From Paraburkholderia lacunae (GTDB lineage Bacteria; Pseudomonadota; Gammaproteobacteria; Burkholderiales; Burkholderiaceae), in the NCBI RefSeq assembly GCF_003353175.1, contig NZ_QHKS01000028.1:24366-88365 (forward strand): 64,000 nucleotides of DNA, given 5' to 3'. The first letter of the stretch is position 1, and each line of letters starts with the position of its first letter. The notes below the pieces were generated by a model. That model saw only the letters and a list, made by a program, of their open reading frames with translations. It was not told the origin of the DNA and did not search any database. Position numbers and translations under genes: made by a program. Below, piece after piece: positions 7,198 to 16,476 of this stretch.

Positions 7198-9186
7198 TCA
7201 GGATGTACAAAGCTCGAGGAGCGCCTTGCCGTCGGTCACCGGTGCGGCGCACGTGCGGTTTCGGCACACGTAGGCCGTTGGGCGGCCCTTGACCGGGTGG
7301 CGCTCCCGGCCAATCGGCACGTCTTCGGCAAAGGCCAGCACGCGCGCGGGGAGGTATGCGCGGTGTACGCTTGTTACCAGTGCGGCGGCGCCCGATTTGT
7401 CGCCCGCAAAGATGATCTCGACTGGGCTGCGTCGCGCGAAGTTCAGGGCGGCAAGGAAGTGCGCGAAACCGGCTGGCGCCTTGGCGGCAGCGGCCTCGTA
7501 TCGCCGCAATTCGTGCTCGGCGCGGTCACGATAGAGATCGTGGCCGGTAAGCTCATGCAGGCGCAAGAACGCAAATACACTCGTTGAGATGCCCGACGGC
7601 CATGCATTGTCGTACGGCGCGCGCGGCCTGTGGACCAATGGCTCGCTGTCACACGGTGTGAAATACAGCCCGTCCTCCCAGAACTTGTCGAGGATGAGTG
7701 CAGCGAGTTCGACGGCCCGATCGAGGTAGCGCTTGTCGAAGCATGACTCGTACAGGTCGAGCAGCGCATTGGACAGGAAGGCGTAGTCTTCGAGAAACCC
7801 CGGCACCTTGGCTCTCCCGTCGTTCCAGGCACGGTACACGCCGCCGTCGGGCAGGGTCAGCTCGCTCTGGATGAAACTAGCGGCACGCTGTGCTGCGCTG
7901 AGATACTCCAGGCAGCCCGTTGCCTGGAAAGCGGCACAGAGCCCTTCGATCATCAGGCCGTTCCAGCCGGTGAGAATGTTGTCGTCGCGCGCCGGGCGCA
8001 CGCGTCGGCCGCGCGCCGCCAGCAACCGCTCGCGCCAGCCCGCCAGACACGCTGCTTGCAGCGCATCCAGCTCGACCGCACGCTGGAGCACCGTAGCACC
8101 GTGCTCGAAGTTGCCGTGTTCTGTCACACCGTAGGCCTGGCACGCCATTGCACCGTCGGAATCACCAAGAACTGCTTCGATCCCGGCGACTGTCCAGACA
8201 TAGAATTTGCCTTCCTGTCCTTCGCTGTCGGCATCTTCGCCGGCGTAAAAGCCGCCACCGGGGTGCGTCATGTCGCGCAAGACGTAGCCGATGGTTTCCT
8301 CCACGACGCGGCGCCAGGCCTCTTTGCCGGTCAGCCGGTAGGCGTCCGCGTACAGCTTCACGAGCTGGCCGTTGTCATAGAGCATTTTCTCGAAGTGCGG
8401 CACGGCCCAACGCGCGTCGACACTGTAGCGGGCGAATCCGCCGCCGAGCTGGTCATAAATGCCGCCAGCCGCCATGTGGTCGAGCGTGCGTTCCACTGCG
8501 TCAAGCAGCGTGGGCTCGCCCCTTCGATGATAGACGCGCAGCATGAGGTCATAACAGCTCGGGTTGGGAAACTTGGGGGCGCCGCCCAGTCCGCCATGAA
8601 CCGGGTCAGTGTTCCGTGCGAGGGCGCGGGCTGCCTCTGCTGGCAGATCCCCGATACCGGTGGCTTCGCCGTCCAGATTCGCTTGATCGAGCTGTCGGAA
8701 CCCCTCCCGAAACTGCGCAATAGTGTCGCGCAGCTCCTCTCGCCGATGCCGCCAGGCTTCGCTCAGACTCATCAGCACGCGCACGAGCCCGGGGCGGCCA
8801 TAGCGGTCGTCCGGCGGGAAGTAGGTGCCGCCGAAAAACGGCTCTCCCTGCGGCGTGAGGAACACGGTCAGCGGCCATCCGCCTCCTTGTCCCATCATCT
8901 GGCTGACTTGCTGGTAGATGTCGTCGATGTCGGGACGCTCCTGCCGATCGACCTTGATGCTGATGTAGCGCTCGTTCATCAGGCTGGCGATACGCGGATT
9001 CTCGAAGGATTCGTGCGCCATCACGTGACACCAGTGGCACGCGGCGTAGCCCACGGAGAGCAGGATCGGCTTGTCTTCGTCGCGGGCGCGGCGAAATGCC
9101 TCTTCGCTCCATGGATACCAGTCCACCGGATTCTCGGCGTGTTGCCGGAGGTAAGAGGAGGTTTCGGTGGCGAGCAGGTTTGTCAT
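7198..9186 (-). CDS. YyaL/SSP411-like thioredoxin-domain protein (DUF255)
   Basis: A 662-residue protein of the YyaL / spermatogenesis-associated 20 family. The N-terminal thioredoxin-like domain (about 1-165) starts NLLATETSSYLRQHAENPVD and keeps a CxxC centre (CHWC, Cys50-Cys53). The rest is an alpha/alpha-toroid resembling N-acylglucosamine epimerase/glycosidase folds, with conserved GGGFARYSVD, MLYDNGQL and DNILTGWNGLM blocks. Length matches the family. Biochemical function is not settled for these proteins; a redox or carbohydrate-modifying role is usually suggested. It converges with the exporter operon and is transcribed alone. Confidence 0.88.
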   Translation of the reverse strand: MTNLLATETSSYLRQHAENPVDWYPWSEEAFRRARDEDKPILLSVGYAACHWCHVMAHESFENPRIASLMNERYISIKVDRQERPDIDDIYQQVSQMMGQGGGWPLTVFLTPQGEPFFGGTYFPPDDRYGRPGLVRVLMSLSEAWRHRREELRDTIAQFREGFRQLDQANLDGEATGIGDLPAEAARALARNTDPVHGGLGGAPKFPNPSCYDLMLRVYHRRGEPTLLDAVERTLDHMAAGGIYDQLGGGFARYSVDARWAVPHFEKMLYDNGQLVKLYADAYRLTGKEAWRRVVEETIGYVLRDMTHPGGGFYAGEDADSEGQEGKFYVWTVAGIEAVLGDSDGAMACQAYGVTEHGNFEHGATVLQRAVELDALQAACLAGWRERLLAARGRRVRPARDDNILTGWNGLMIEGLCAAFQATGCLEYLSAAQRAASFIQSELTLPDGGVYRAWNDGRAKVPGFLEDYAFLSNALLDLYESCFDKRYLDRAVELAALILDKFWEDGLYFTPCDSEPLVHRPRAPYDNAWPSGISTSVFAFLRLHELTGHDLYRDRAEHELRRYEAAAAKAPAGFAHFLAALNFARRSPVEIIFAGDKSGAAALVTSVHRAYLPARVLAFAEDVPIGRERHPVKGRPTAYVCRNRTCAAPVTDGKALLELCTS

Positions 9187-9561
9187 GGCAGTCTCCAGCC
9201 GGGTTTACGCGCCGGTCGGCATGACAAATGTCGCGCAGAGCCGTGCGCTGTGCAAGTGCGCGGCTGGCGAGTTTCTGGCCGACACTGCCGTGCGCGCACG
9301 GGACCGGGGCGCACGCTCATGACGGCAGCATGAGCGTGCCGTGCAGGCACACGCCCCCCGGCCTCGATCACCGTTCGCCTCGTGCTATAGGGGGATTGCC
9401 TGGGCGCCGAGAGGAGGCGGCGCCCTCTGTAGGGTCGAGTCGCGATGAACATCGGGTACGCCCCAATCCCGCGGGATTGCCTGCGGGGCCGCATTGCGCA
9501 GGCGAATCGCGGCATGGCAGCCGTACCCGGCCGCAGACGTGCGAAGTTCAGGCGACTGCGA
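9187..9561. other. Intergenic region with one perfect hairpin
   Basis: No convincing gene: open frames here are Arg-rich and lack domain-like composition. The only clear structure is an 11-bp perfect inverted repeat (GCACGCTCATG at 9311-9321, CATGAGCGTGC at 9329-9339) with a 7-nt loop, about 125 bp upstream of the YyaL-like gene. Confidence 0.5.
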
Positions 9562-9930
9562 CTATTGCTCGGCGGGATCTGGATCGCCTTTACCACCACC
9601 ACCGTCACCACCCTCAACGGGAGGATCAGTTACATCAGTTAATTCAGACGGGGGAGGTGCAGCTACAACTGCAACGGGTTCCTAACCCGGCTCCGGCATG
9701 GGGTCGCCAGATAACGATGGCTCGAGTCCCGGGGTTGCGGGGTCGACTATCGTGCCGATCGGGTCGATTATCGGATCGGGCACAGGCGGGTCATCCCCCG
9801 GGTTCACGGGGTCGATTGTTGGAAGTGGGCCAGCAGACAAACCATCTTCGTCATTCGTAGTCGTGTCAAACCTCCCAAGGTTTACGTTCGATATCCGTAA
9901 GCACCCCCGGAGATTCTTTCCAAAATGCAA
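9562..9930 (-). pseudogene. Pro/Asp/Gly-rich small protein with an in-frame amber codon
   Basis: From a TTG at 9930 the frame gives 82 residues rich in Pro, Asp and Gly (DPVNPGDDPPVPDPIIDPIG) and then a TAG at 9682-9684. Reading on in the same frame gives 39 more codons of the same character (EPVAVVAAPPPSELTDVTD, then a Gly/Asp tract GGDGGGGKGDPDPAEQ) before a second stop at 9562-9564. Continuity of composition across the TAG argues the two parts were one gene. I do not recognise a family; secreted or surface low-complexity proteins look like this. The start is uncertain and no good ribosome-binding site was seen. Confidence 0.35.
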
Positions 9931-10413
9931 TGCGCGTCGCCGACGTCGGTCCGAGCCATCGCCGGCATTCCTGCACAGCGTGAGCGAGCAAGCAGTTTCA
10001 CACAGTTCGTTGGATAAAAACCGCGAGGCCTTCGCCTACTCGATGCCGGTGTGTTGCCTAACGAGCGAACAGGATTTGGCCCCTTGGGTCGAGAACGGAC
10101 AGTCGCAACAGGCCGGGTACGTTTAGGGTTGTTCGATGCCTGCCGTTGTCTGCTGCCGCGTGAGGGCACGACGACGCATGCGGGCAGGTGTTGGACAAGC
10201 CTAAACGAGTGGAGGCATACGACTTTCTCGAAAGCGGCCGTTCGCGACGACGCTCAGTCACCTCTCTATGGCGCTGCTCGTGAAGGCACCAATCGCTTTT
10301 CCAAATTGTCTATCCGGTGGGTAAGCGCATCGTTTCGCTCGGCCAGTGCCGCGACATCAGATTTCAGCGCTTTAATCTGATCAGGGGCCGTTGCGTTAGC
10401 CCTATCGACCCCC
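9931..10413. other. Gene-poor stretch with a coiled-coil-like frame
   Basis: No supportable gene. A minus-strand frame (10266 to about 10400) encodes heptad-like residues (LKSDVAALAERNDALTHRI) and might be the C-terminal remnant of a coiled-coil protein, but it has no credible start; the nominal ATG lies inside the GntR fragment. The junction with that fragment is at about 10405. Confidence 0.4.
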
Positions 10414-10821
10414 GTGCGCCGCATTATCGAACCCACGGCGGCTGCGCTCGCCGCCACTGCGGCAACAAGCGATGATCTTGCGCGCATTGCATCGGCTTAT
10501 GACCAGATGGAACGTGCGGAGACCGCAAGCGCGCTTCTGGATCCCGACCTGGAGTTTCACCGGGCAATCATGGCGGCCACACACAACGATCTGCTGGCCT
10601 ATATTGGCAACATGCTGTCCCTTGCCCTGTCGGAATCGATCAAACTGACGAGCCGTCACCCTGACACGCATGCGCTTTCGTTGCCGCGTCACAAGGCGAT
10701 TCTCACTGCGATCCAGAGCCGTGACCCACTGGGCGCGCGACATGCAAGTCTGGTCCAGCTCGACAATGCGCGCGCGGACGCCGAGAGCGTTCTGGAAACC
10801 GGCAGCCAGTATCCGGCGTAA
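10414..10821 (+). pseudogene. GntR-family (FCD) regulator, N-terminally truncated
   Basis: The 135 residues correspond to the FCD ligand-binding domain of FadR-subfamily regulators: RRIIEPTAAALAA at the start, DLEFHRAIMAATHND with the metal-binding Asp/His pattern, and the late HKAILTAIQSRD helix. The whole winged-helix DNA-binding domain (about 80-90 residues) is absent; upstream in-frame sequence hits a stop and is unrelated. The gene lies next to and converges on the sugar-acid dehydratase, as expected for a local repressor. Loss of its DNA-binding half would leave the locus without this regulator unless another copy acts in trans. Confidence 0.72.
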
Positions 10822-10856
10822 CCCTCACCCGAACGCTGCGGCAGAGCCTGCGCCTC

Positions 10857-12599
10857 TCAATGCGAATGGCGCGGCACTTCCGCGCCCCGGCAGCCCACCA
10901 GAAAATCGAAGTCACATCCCTGATCGGCCTGCAATACGTGCTCAACGTACAGATGCCGGTAGCCGCTCGCGTCCGCGGGATCGTCTTGTCGAGCTTTAGT
11001 CCACGCGGAGAGCCGTGCGGCGAGTTCGTCATCGCTTACGTCGAGATACAGGCGTCCGGCATCGCAGTCCATTTCAATCCAGTCGCCGTCCTGCACCACC
11101 GCGAGCGGGCCGCCCGCGCGAGCCTCGGGTGCTACGTGAAGCACCACCGTCCCGTACGCGGTGCCGCTCATCCGCGCGTCGGATAGTCGCACCATGTCCG
11201 TCACGCCTTGGGCCAACAGTCTTGGCGGCAGGCCCATGTTTCCGACTTCGGCCATGCCGGGATAGCCCTTCGGGCCACAGTTCTTCAACACCAGCACCGA
11301 ATCGGCGGTCACGTCCAGGTCGGGCGAACCGATGCGTGCCTTGTAGTCTTCGAAGCTTTCGAACACCACCGCCTGTCCACGATGCCTGAGGAGCGCGACT
11401 GTGGACGCAGAAGGTTTGAGCACCGCCCCATTGGGCGCAAGGTTGCCGCGCAGTACGTATAAGCCGCCATCGGGGAAAATCGGCTTGTCGAGCGTGCGGA
11501 TGACTTCGTCGTTGTAGAGCGGGGCATCCTTGCAGTTGTCCCACAGAGACTGACCATTTGCGGTCAACGCACCCGGATGCGGCAGCAGACCGCCTTCGCC
11601 GAGTCGGCGCAATACCGCAGGCAGGCCACCTGCGTAATAGAACTCCTCCATCAGGTAGCGGCCCGACGGCTGCAGGTCGACGACCGTCGGCGTACCGCGT
11701 CCGATCCGCGTCCAGTCGTCGAGTTCAAGGCTCACGCCGATGCGTCCCGCAATCGCCTTGAGATGAATCGCCGCATTCGTCGAGCCGCCAATCGCGGCAT
11801 TGACGCGAATCGCATTTTCGAATGCTTCGCGCGTGAGCAGTTTCGACAGACGCAGATCCTCAAGCGCCATCTGCACGATACGCATGCCCGACATATGCGC
11901 CAGCACGTAGCGGCGCGCGTCTACCGCGGGAATCGCCGCGTTGTGAGGGAGCGTGACGCCAAGCGCTTCCGCCATGCAGGCCATCGTCGAGGCGGTGCCC
12001 ATCGTATTGCAGGTGCCTGCCGAGCGCGACATACCGGCTTCAGCAGACATGAAGTCGTGCAGCGAGATTTTGCCCGCCTTCACCTGCTCGCTCAATTGCC
12101 AGACGATTGTGCCTGAACCGATATCGCGGCCTTGATGCTTGCCGTTGAGCATCGGGCCGCCGGTGACGAGGATCGCCGGCACATCGCAGCTTGCCGCGCC
12201 CATCAGAAGCGCGGGGGTCGTCTTGTCGCAACCGGCCAGCAGTACGACAGCGTCGATCGGATTGCCGCGAATCGACTCCTCGACGTCCATGCTCGCGAGA
12301 TTGCGTGTCAGCATCGCCGTGGGACGCAGGTTCGACTCGCCATTGGAAAACACCGGGAATTCCACCGGAAAGCCGCCTGCTTCCAGCACGCCGCGCTTCA
12401 CGTGTTCGGCAAGCTTTCGAAAATGCGCATTGCACGGCGTCAGTTCGGACCACGTGTTGCAGATCCCAATAATTGGTTTGCCGTGAAATTCGTGATCGGG
12501 AATGCCCTGGTTTTTCATCCAGCTTCGGTACATGAAACCGTTCTTGTCGGCTGAGCCGAACCATTGGGCAGAGCGTAGCGGGCGCTTTCCGTTCGTCAT
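10857..12599 (-). CDS. IlvD/Edd-family sugar-acid dehydratase (L-arabinonate dehydratase type)
   Basis: A 580-residue dehydratase of the IlvD/Edd family. It keeps the three Fe-S ligand cysteines (Cys47 in GICNTW, Cys124 in GCDKT, Cys197 in GTCNTMG) and the C-terminal SDARMSGT block that holds the active-site Ser. N-terminal residues (RSAQWFG...GFMYRSWMKNQG) resemble sugar-acid dehydratases such as L-arabinonate or D-xylonate dehydratase rather than branched-chain IlvD or phosphogluconate Edd; these remove water from C5-C6 aldonates to give 2-keto-3-deoxy acids. It is divergent from a sugar ABC importer and faces a truncated FCD regulator. The precise substrate is inferred only from family resemblance. 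Confidence 0.82.
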   Translation of the reverse strand: MTNGKRPLRSAQWFGSADKNGFMYRSWMKNQGIPDHEFHGKPIIGICNTWSELTPCNAHFRKLAEHVKRGVLEAGGFPVEFPVFSNGESNLRPTAMLTRNLASMDVEESIRGNPIDAVVLLAGCDKTTPALLMGAASCDVPAILVTGGPMLNGKHQGRDIGSGTIVWQLSEQVKAGKISLHDFMSAEAGMSRSAGTCNTMGTASTMACMAEALGVTLPHNAAIPAVDARRYVLAHMSGMRIVQMALEDLRLSKLLTREAFENAIRVNAAIGGSTNAAIHLKAIAGRIGVSLELDDWTRIGRGTPTVVDLQPSGRYLMEEFYYAGGLPAVLRRLGEGGLLPHPGALTANGQSLWDNCKDAPLYNDEVIRTLDKPIFPDGGLYVLRGNLAPNGAVLKPSASTVALLRHRGQAVVFESFEDYKARIGSPDLDVTADSVLVLKNCGPKGYPGMAEVGNMGLPPRLLAQGVTDMVRLSDARMSGTAYGTVVLHVAPEARAGGPLAVVQDGDWIEMDCDAGRLYLDVSDDELAARLSAWTKARQDDPADASGYRHLYVEHVLQADQGCDFDFLVGCRGAEVPRHSH

Positions 12600-12626
12600 G
12601 TCCCTCTCCTTCCAGATGCTAACTCG

Positions 12627-12639
12627 ATAGTAATACTAT
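12627..12639. promoter_or_regulatory. Operator-like palindrome upstream of the dehydratase
   Basis: Half-sites ATAGT (12627-12631) and ACTAT (12635-12639) flank a 3-bp centre, 28 bp upstream of the dehydratase start. The GT...AC spacing resembles FCD/GntR operators. Confidence 0.45.
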
Positions 12640-12769
12640 TAAAGCGGCACATAGTGCGGATCATGTCGACAACACATCACTCGCGGCCGATGAGTCAGAC
12701 CTGTCCCGTCATCGTGTTGCGCTGCACTGCTGGATGCGAATACAGAAGGCTGCGCTGCATCGCAAAAAA

Positions 12770-12790
12770 TTAATTAGTCGGACTAGTTAA
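12770..12790. promoter_or_regulatory. 21-bp palindrome in the dehydratase/ABC intergenic region
   Basis: Half-sites TTAATTAGTC and GACTAGTTAA around a central G match as an inverted repeat with one mismatch. The core TAGTC-G-GACTA is perfect. It lies between the divergent dehydratase and importer promoters and is GntR/FCD-operator-like. The remainder of the 12600-12981 gap holds no gene. Confidence 0.5.
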
Positions 12791-12981
12791 GGGTATACAT
12801 TGATTAGTAGGTAAAAGGGCGTGATATAGCATTTTCTGGAGGGTAGTCGTGCGCACGCGCGTGCACGAGGGTTTCATCAAAGGAGTGATGCCCAGCTCCG
12901 GTGCTTTTCTTGCCGGGGCTTTTCCTGCTTGCGCCGTCATGGGCAGTGAAGTGTTCAACAACTAAGAGACGGGAGATTGAG

Positions 12982-14061
12982 ATGGCGCAAGCGAAGGAAG
13001 ACAAGGACAAAGTGCAAGGCATGCGTCGGGGATTGCTGCAGGGCGCGGGCCTGTCTGCAGCACTGGCGCTATTGGGTGGCATGATCACCCCGGCCCAGGC
13101 GGCGGAAGCCGGTTCGTTCCCGGCGCACAAGCGATGGAAGATCGTATTCGTCAACCACGTCACGACGAATCCGTTCTTCGTTCCGACGCAATACGGCATT
13201 CAGGACGCGACCGCCATGCTGGGGATGGACTATCAATGGACCGGCTCGGCCAATGCCGACATCGGCGAAATGGTGAACGCGGTCAACGCGGCGATTGCCG
13301 GGAAAGCTGACGCAATCGCCGTACCGATCGTTGACCCCAAGGCGTTCGACAAGCCCATCCAGGCCGCGCTCGACGCCGGCATTCCGGTGTTCGCCTATAA
13401 CGCGGATGCGCCCTCGGGTTCGACGAATCCGCGCCTTGCCTATATCGGCCAGGATCTTTATCTGTCTGGCTACCAGATGGGCGAGCGAATCGCAAACCTC
13501 ATCGATAGCGGCCTCGTCGGGCTCTTTATCGCAACGCCAGGCCAGCTCAACATTCAGCCTCGGCTTGACGGTGCGGTGGCTGCAATCAAGAAATCGGGCA
13601 AAAAGATCGACGTGCAGACCATCGCAACCGGTGCGACCGTCAACGAAGAACTATCGAAGATCAAGTCCTTCTTTCTCGGCCACCAGGATCTCAAAGGCAT
13701 GTTTGCGGTGGACGCGGGCAGCACCCAGGGCGTTGCCGAAGTGATGAAAGAATCCAATCTGCCGTCTAAAGGCGTCCACGGCGGCGGCTTTGATCTGTTG
13801 CCACGCACGGTCGATCTGATCCACGAAGGCTTCCTCGACTTCACGATCGACCAGCAGCCTTACGTGCAGGGTTTTTATACGGTGGTCGAGGCGTTCATCT
13901 TTCTCGCCTCCGGTGGGCTCGTCGGGCCGGCCAATGTCAACACGGGCCTGAAGTTCGTCACCAAGGGCACAGTCGATCCGTACCTCAGCACTTCGACGCG
14001 CTATGAAGGCAAGAGCACGAAAGCCCAGATCGTGCCACGCACAGGTGCGATCAAAGGGTGA
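12982..14061 (+). CDS. Sugar ABC transporter substrate-binding protein
   Basis: A 359-residue periplasmic-binding protein of the ribose/galactose-binding type I fold. The N-terminus has a twin-arginine-like leader (MRRGLLQGAG, then a hydrophobic stretch and AQAAEAG cleavage region, about 15-45). The mature part begins WKIVFVNHVTTNPFF and carries the usual GKADAIAVPIVDP, IPVFAYNADAP and VDAGSTQGVAEVM blocks. The ATG at 12982 follows a purine-rich GGGAGATTGAG. The permease GTG overlaps its stop codon. The adjacent aldonate dehydratase suggests a pentose, aldonate or related sugar, but the ligand cannot be fixed from sequence. Confidence 0.88.
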   Translation: MAQAKEDKDKVQGMRRGLLQGAGLSAALALLGGMITPAQAAEAGSFPAHKRWKIVFVNHVTTNPFFVPTQYGIQDATAMLGMDYQWTGSANADIGEMVNAVNAAIAGKADAIAVPIVDPKAFDKPIQAALDAGIPVFAYNADAPSGSTNPRLAYIGQDLYLSGYQMGERIANLIDSGLVGLFIATPGQLNIQPRLDGAVAAIKKSGKKIDVQTIATGATVNEELSKIKSFFLGHQDLKGMFAVDAGSTQGVAEVMKESNLPSKGVHGGGFDLLPRTVDLIHEGFLDFTIDQQPYVQGFYTVVEAFIFLASGGLVGPANVNTGLKFVTKGTVDPYLSTSTRYEGKSTKAQIVPRTGAIKG

Positions 14062-15059
14062 CGTCTTCCGTGACGGACGCTCAGAAACCCGCTAGACCTC
14101 CGAGGCGCTGGTCAAGCGCGCTCGGGCGCTCCAGCGAGATTCGGATCTTTGCGGTCGCGCTGATCCTCAGCATCTACTTCGAGACAGTCAACCATGACTT
14201 CCTGCTGACCGGCGCGAGTCTTCAGAATCTTTCGCAGTTCATCGCCCCGGTGGCGATCATTGCATTTGGCGAAATCATGCTGATGATCGGTGGGGAGATC
14301 GATCTCTCCGCCGGGATGGTCTTTGCGTTTGCACCTTTCATCATGCATTTTGCCCTCGAGGCAGGCTTGCCGGCATGGCTTGCGATGCTCACCGGCGTCA
14401 TTGCAGCAGGCCTCGTCGGGCTGATCAACGGCGCGGTGACGGTGTACCTGCGCATCCCATCCTTCGTGACGACTCTCGGTACGTTGTTCTTCGTGAACGG
14501 TCTCACGCTGACAATCTCACGGGGTACACCAGTTTCGCCACCGGAGAATTCAGCGTTTGCGGCGTTCATGGGGGAATGGGGTTACAGCGAGATCATCTGG
14601 ACGCTTGCCATTGCCGCAGTCATGCACGTCTTGCTTCGTCATACACGCTGGGGTTTGCATACGATCGCGTCGGGAGCGAATTCGCTGGGCGCGAGCGAAG
14701 CGGGGATACAGGTCAGGCGCCTGAAGCTCGGCAACTTCATTCTCGCCGCGCTGCTTGCCGGTTTTACCGGGATTCTGGAGGGTTTTCGTATCACGTCGAT
14801 CGATCCGCAAGCGGGCGGTAACCAGATCATGTTTCTTGCAGTTGCCGCAGCCGTGATTGGCGGCACGCCCCTCGCCGGTGGATCGGGCACGATCATTGGT
14901 GGGCTAATCGGTGCGACGGTGCTCGGCATCCTCAACGACGGCTTCACGCTGATCGGCATCAACGCCTTCACCTTCAACATGATTCTCGGCGCGGCGATCC
15001 TCGGAGCCATGATCTTCAACATCCACGTGCTTCGTCTCGCGCGCAAGGGGGAGTTGTGA
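14058..15059 (+). CDS. Sugar ABC transporter permease (RbsC type)
   Basis: A 333-residue permease of the RbsC/XylH family with about eight to ten hydrophobic segments from residue 26 on. Family-typical blocks are visible: FGEIMLMIGGEIDLSAG, IPSFVTTLGTLFFVNGL, RWGLHTIASGANSLGA and LAGGSGTIIGGLIGATVLG. It begins with GTG at 14058, overlapping the binding-protein stop by 4 bases, and its own stop overlaps the ATPase start. The tight coupling means the three importer genes are co-translated. It forms the homodimeric channel for the sugar delivered by the upstream binding protein. Confidence 0.9.
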   Translation: MTSSVTDAQKPARPPRRWSSALGRSSEIRIFAVALILSIYFETVNHDFLLTGASLQNLSQFIAPVAIIAFGEIMLMIGGEIDLSAGMVFAFAPFIMHFALEAGLPAWLAMLTGVIAAGLVGLINGAVTVYLRIPSFVTTLGTLFFVNGLTLTISRGTPVSPPENSAFAAFMGEWGYSEIIWTLAIAAVMHVLLRHTRWGLHTIASGANSLGASEAGIQVRRLKLGNFILAALLAGFTGILEGFRITSIDPQAGGNQIMFLAVAAAVIGGTPLAGGSGTIIGGLIGATVLGILNDGFTLIGINAFTFNMILGAAILGAMIFNIHVLRLARKGEL

Positions 15060-15829
15060 TGTCCGAGGTGCTGGAGGCGCTGCGTGGCGAAGATATTGTC
15101 AAGCGTTTCGGCGCGGTCACCGCGCTCGATGGCGTGACGCTGAGGCTAAGACAGGGCGAGATCCTTGGCGTCCTTGGCGACAATGGCGCAGGCAAATCGA
15201 CGTTGATCAAGATTCTGACTGGCTTTCATCAGCAGACAAGCGGCAAGCTTTTTGTAGGCGGCGAGGAAACTATGCTTCGCTCCGTTGATCACGCCCGTTC
15301 ACTCGGCATTGAATGCGTCTACCAGGATCTGGCGCTTGCCAATTCGCTGAGCATTTATCACAACATGTTCCTGAACCGGGAAATCATACGTCGAGGGCCG
15401 TTTCGCCTGTTGAACAATCGCGCAATGCGTGAGCGCGCCGCAGAGTGTCTTGAAGAAATCGGCGTGCACGTGCCTTCGGTCGACCTGCCGGTCGAGCAGC
15501 TTTCCGGCGGGCAGCGACAGGCTATCGCGGTTGCTCGCGCGGTCAATTCGAATGCAAGGATCCTGCTGCTTGACGAACCGCTCGCCGCGATGGGCGCCCG
15601 CGAGGCTGGACTGATCATCGACCTGATCCTTCGGCTCAAGAACAAAGGTGGTCGGTCTATCGTGATGATCATGCACAACTACGCGCAGACGCTCGACATC
15701 GCGGATCGTGTGATGCTGATGCAGCGCGGACGGGTGACTTACCAGCGGGAGGCAGCCAGCACGTCGGTCGAGGAATTGATGGATATCGTGCGACGCGAAT
15801 ATCGGGCAATGCGGACAACGATGAACTGA
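15059..15829 (+). CDS. Sugar ABC transporter ATPase (single-domain)
   Basis: A 256-residue single nucleotide-binding domain. Walker A is GDNGAGKST (40-48), signature LSGGQ (148-152) and Walker B ILLLDEP (168-174), followed by the H-loop MIMHN. Most ribose-type importers use a fused tandem ATPase of about 500 residues; this one has a single domain, as in FrcA-type fructose importers. ATG at 15059 overlaps the permease stop; a GTG at 15056 is an alternative start. It completes the binding protein-permease-ATPase operon. Downstream is gene-free for about 450 bp. Confidence 0.88.
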   Translation: MSEVLEALRGEDIVKRFGAVTALDGVTLRLRQGEILGVLGDNGAGKSTLIKILTGFHQQTSGKLFVGGEETMLRSVDHARSLGIECVYQDLALANSLSIYHNMFLNREIIRRGPFRLLNNRAMRERAAECLEEIGVHVPSVDLPVEQLSGGQRQAIAVARAVNSNARILLLDEPLAAMGAREAGLIIDLILRLKNKGGRSIVMIMHNYAQTLDIADRVMLMQRGRVTYQREAASTSVEELMDIVRREYRAMRTTMN

Positions 15830-16279
15830 CATCAGACCGTTACATGTTGAGCATTCGAGTCGGGATTAATCCACCCGCGCTTTCAAAAACGGACGCCTGC
15901 GGCACATTGCTGAGGGGCGATAGCGCCGAGAGGAGGATCGGGAGTATTTGTTTCAGCGCGATTGGTTTGTAAGAGTGGTGCGAGTTTGCCGGGACAGGAC
16001 GTGGCATGACGATGGTTGCTGCCAGAGGGCGCAGGACTCTGAGCGACTCCCGGCCTTAAATCATGGTCGTCGCGCCAGAATGGCTATCGATCGTTCGGTC
16101 GCACAGTAGAGGGCGGTGACGGATTCCCGTCGCTATCTTTGTTGATTGACAGCGACATCCAGTAGATGGGCAGACGCTAGAATTTCGTCAAACGCGGGTG
16201 GTGTTCCAAATGGCTCTGGCGCAAATGGGATCGGCGAATCGGTTAGAGTTGTGGGGGTGAAACAAACAGATGTTTCGCG
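15830..16279. other. Intergenic region without recognisable gene
   Basis: No open frame with domain-like composition on either strand. It separates the sugar-import operon from the IS6-derived sequences and probably contains decayed mobile DNA. Confidence 0.45.
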
Positions 16280-16432
16280 ATGAGCAAGCTGAAGAGTCTG
16301 GAGGAGTTGTTCGGCGGACGCCATTTTGATCGGGAGATCATCGTTCTGTGCGTTCGCTGGTAGCTCCGCTACAAGCTCAGCCTGCGCGATCTGGTCGAGA
16401 TGATGGCCGAACGGGGTTTGTCGCTGGCGGTT
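16280..16432 (+). pseudogene. IS6-family transposase remnant with nonsense codon
   Basis: The frame from 16280 reads MSKLKSLEELFGGRHFDREI, reaches VLCVRW, then meets a TAG at 16361-16363 and continues in frame as LRYKLSLRDLVEMMAERGL before losing similarity. The VLCVRW...YSLSLRNLEEMM region of the next gene is clearly homologous, so this is the beginning of a second IS6-type transposase. It is cut off after about 50 codons by the downstream copy. Confidence 0.6.
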
Positions 16433-16476
16433 TTGTCGCATTAACGCGGACAAGTAAAATTCGTCGACCGCAACAC

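Noticed and set aside
8056..9333. 425-codon plus-strand frame opposite the YyaL-like gene
   Set aside because: Shadow frame produced by GC-rich codon bias on the opposite strand.
10266..10487. Coiled-coil minus-strand ORF
   Set aside because: Its start lies inside the GntR fragment and only about 35 residues look helical; not enough to call a gene.
9407..15943. Shared GCGCCGAGAGGAGG at 9411 and 15929
   Set aside because: A single 14-base match in GC-rich DNA without extended similarity.
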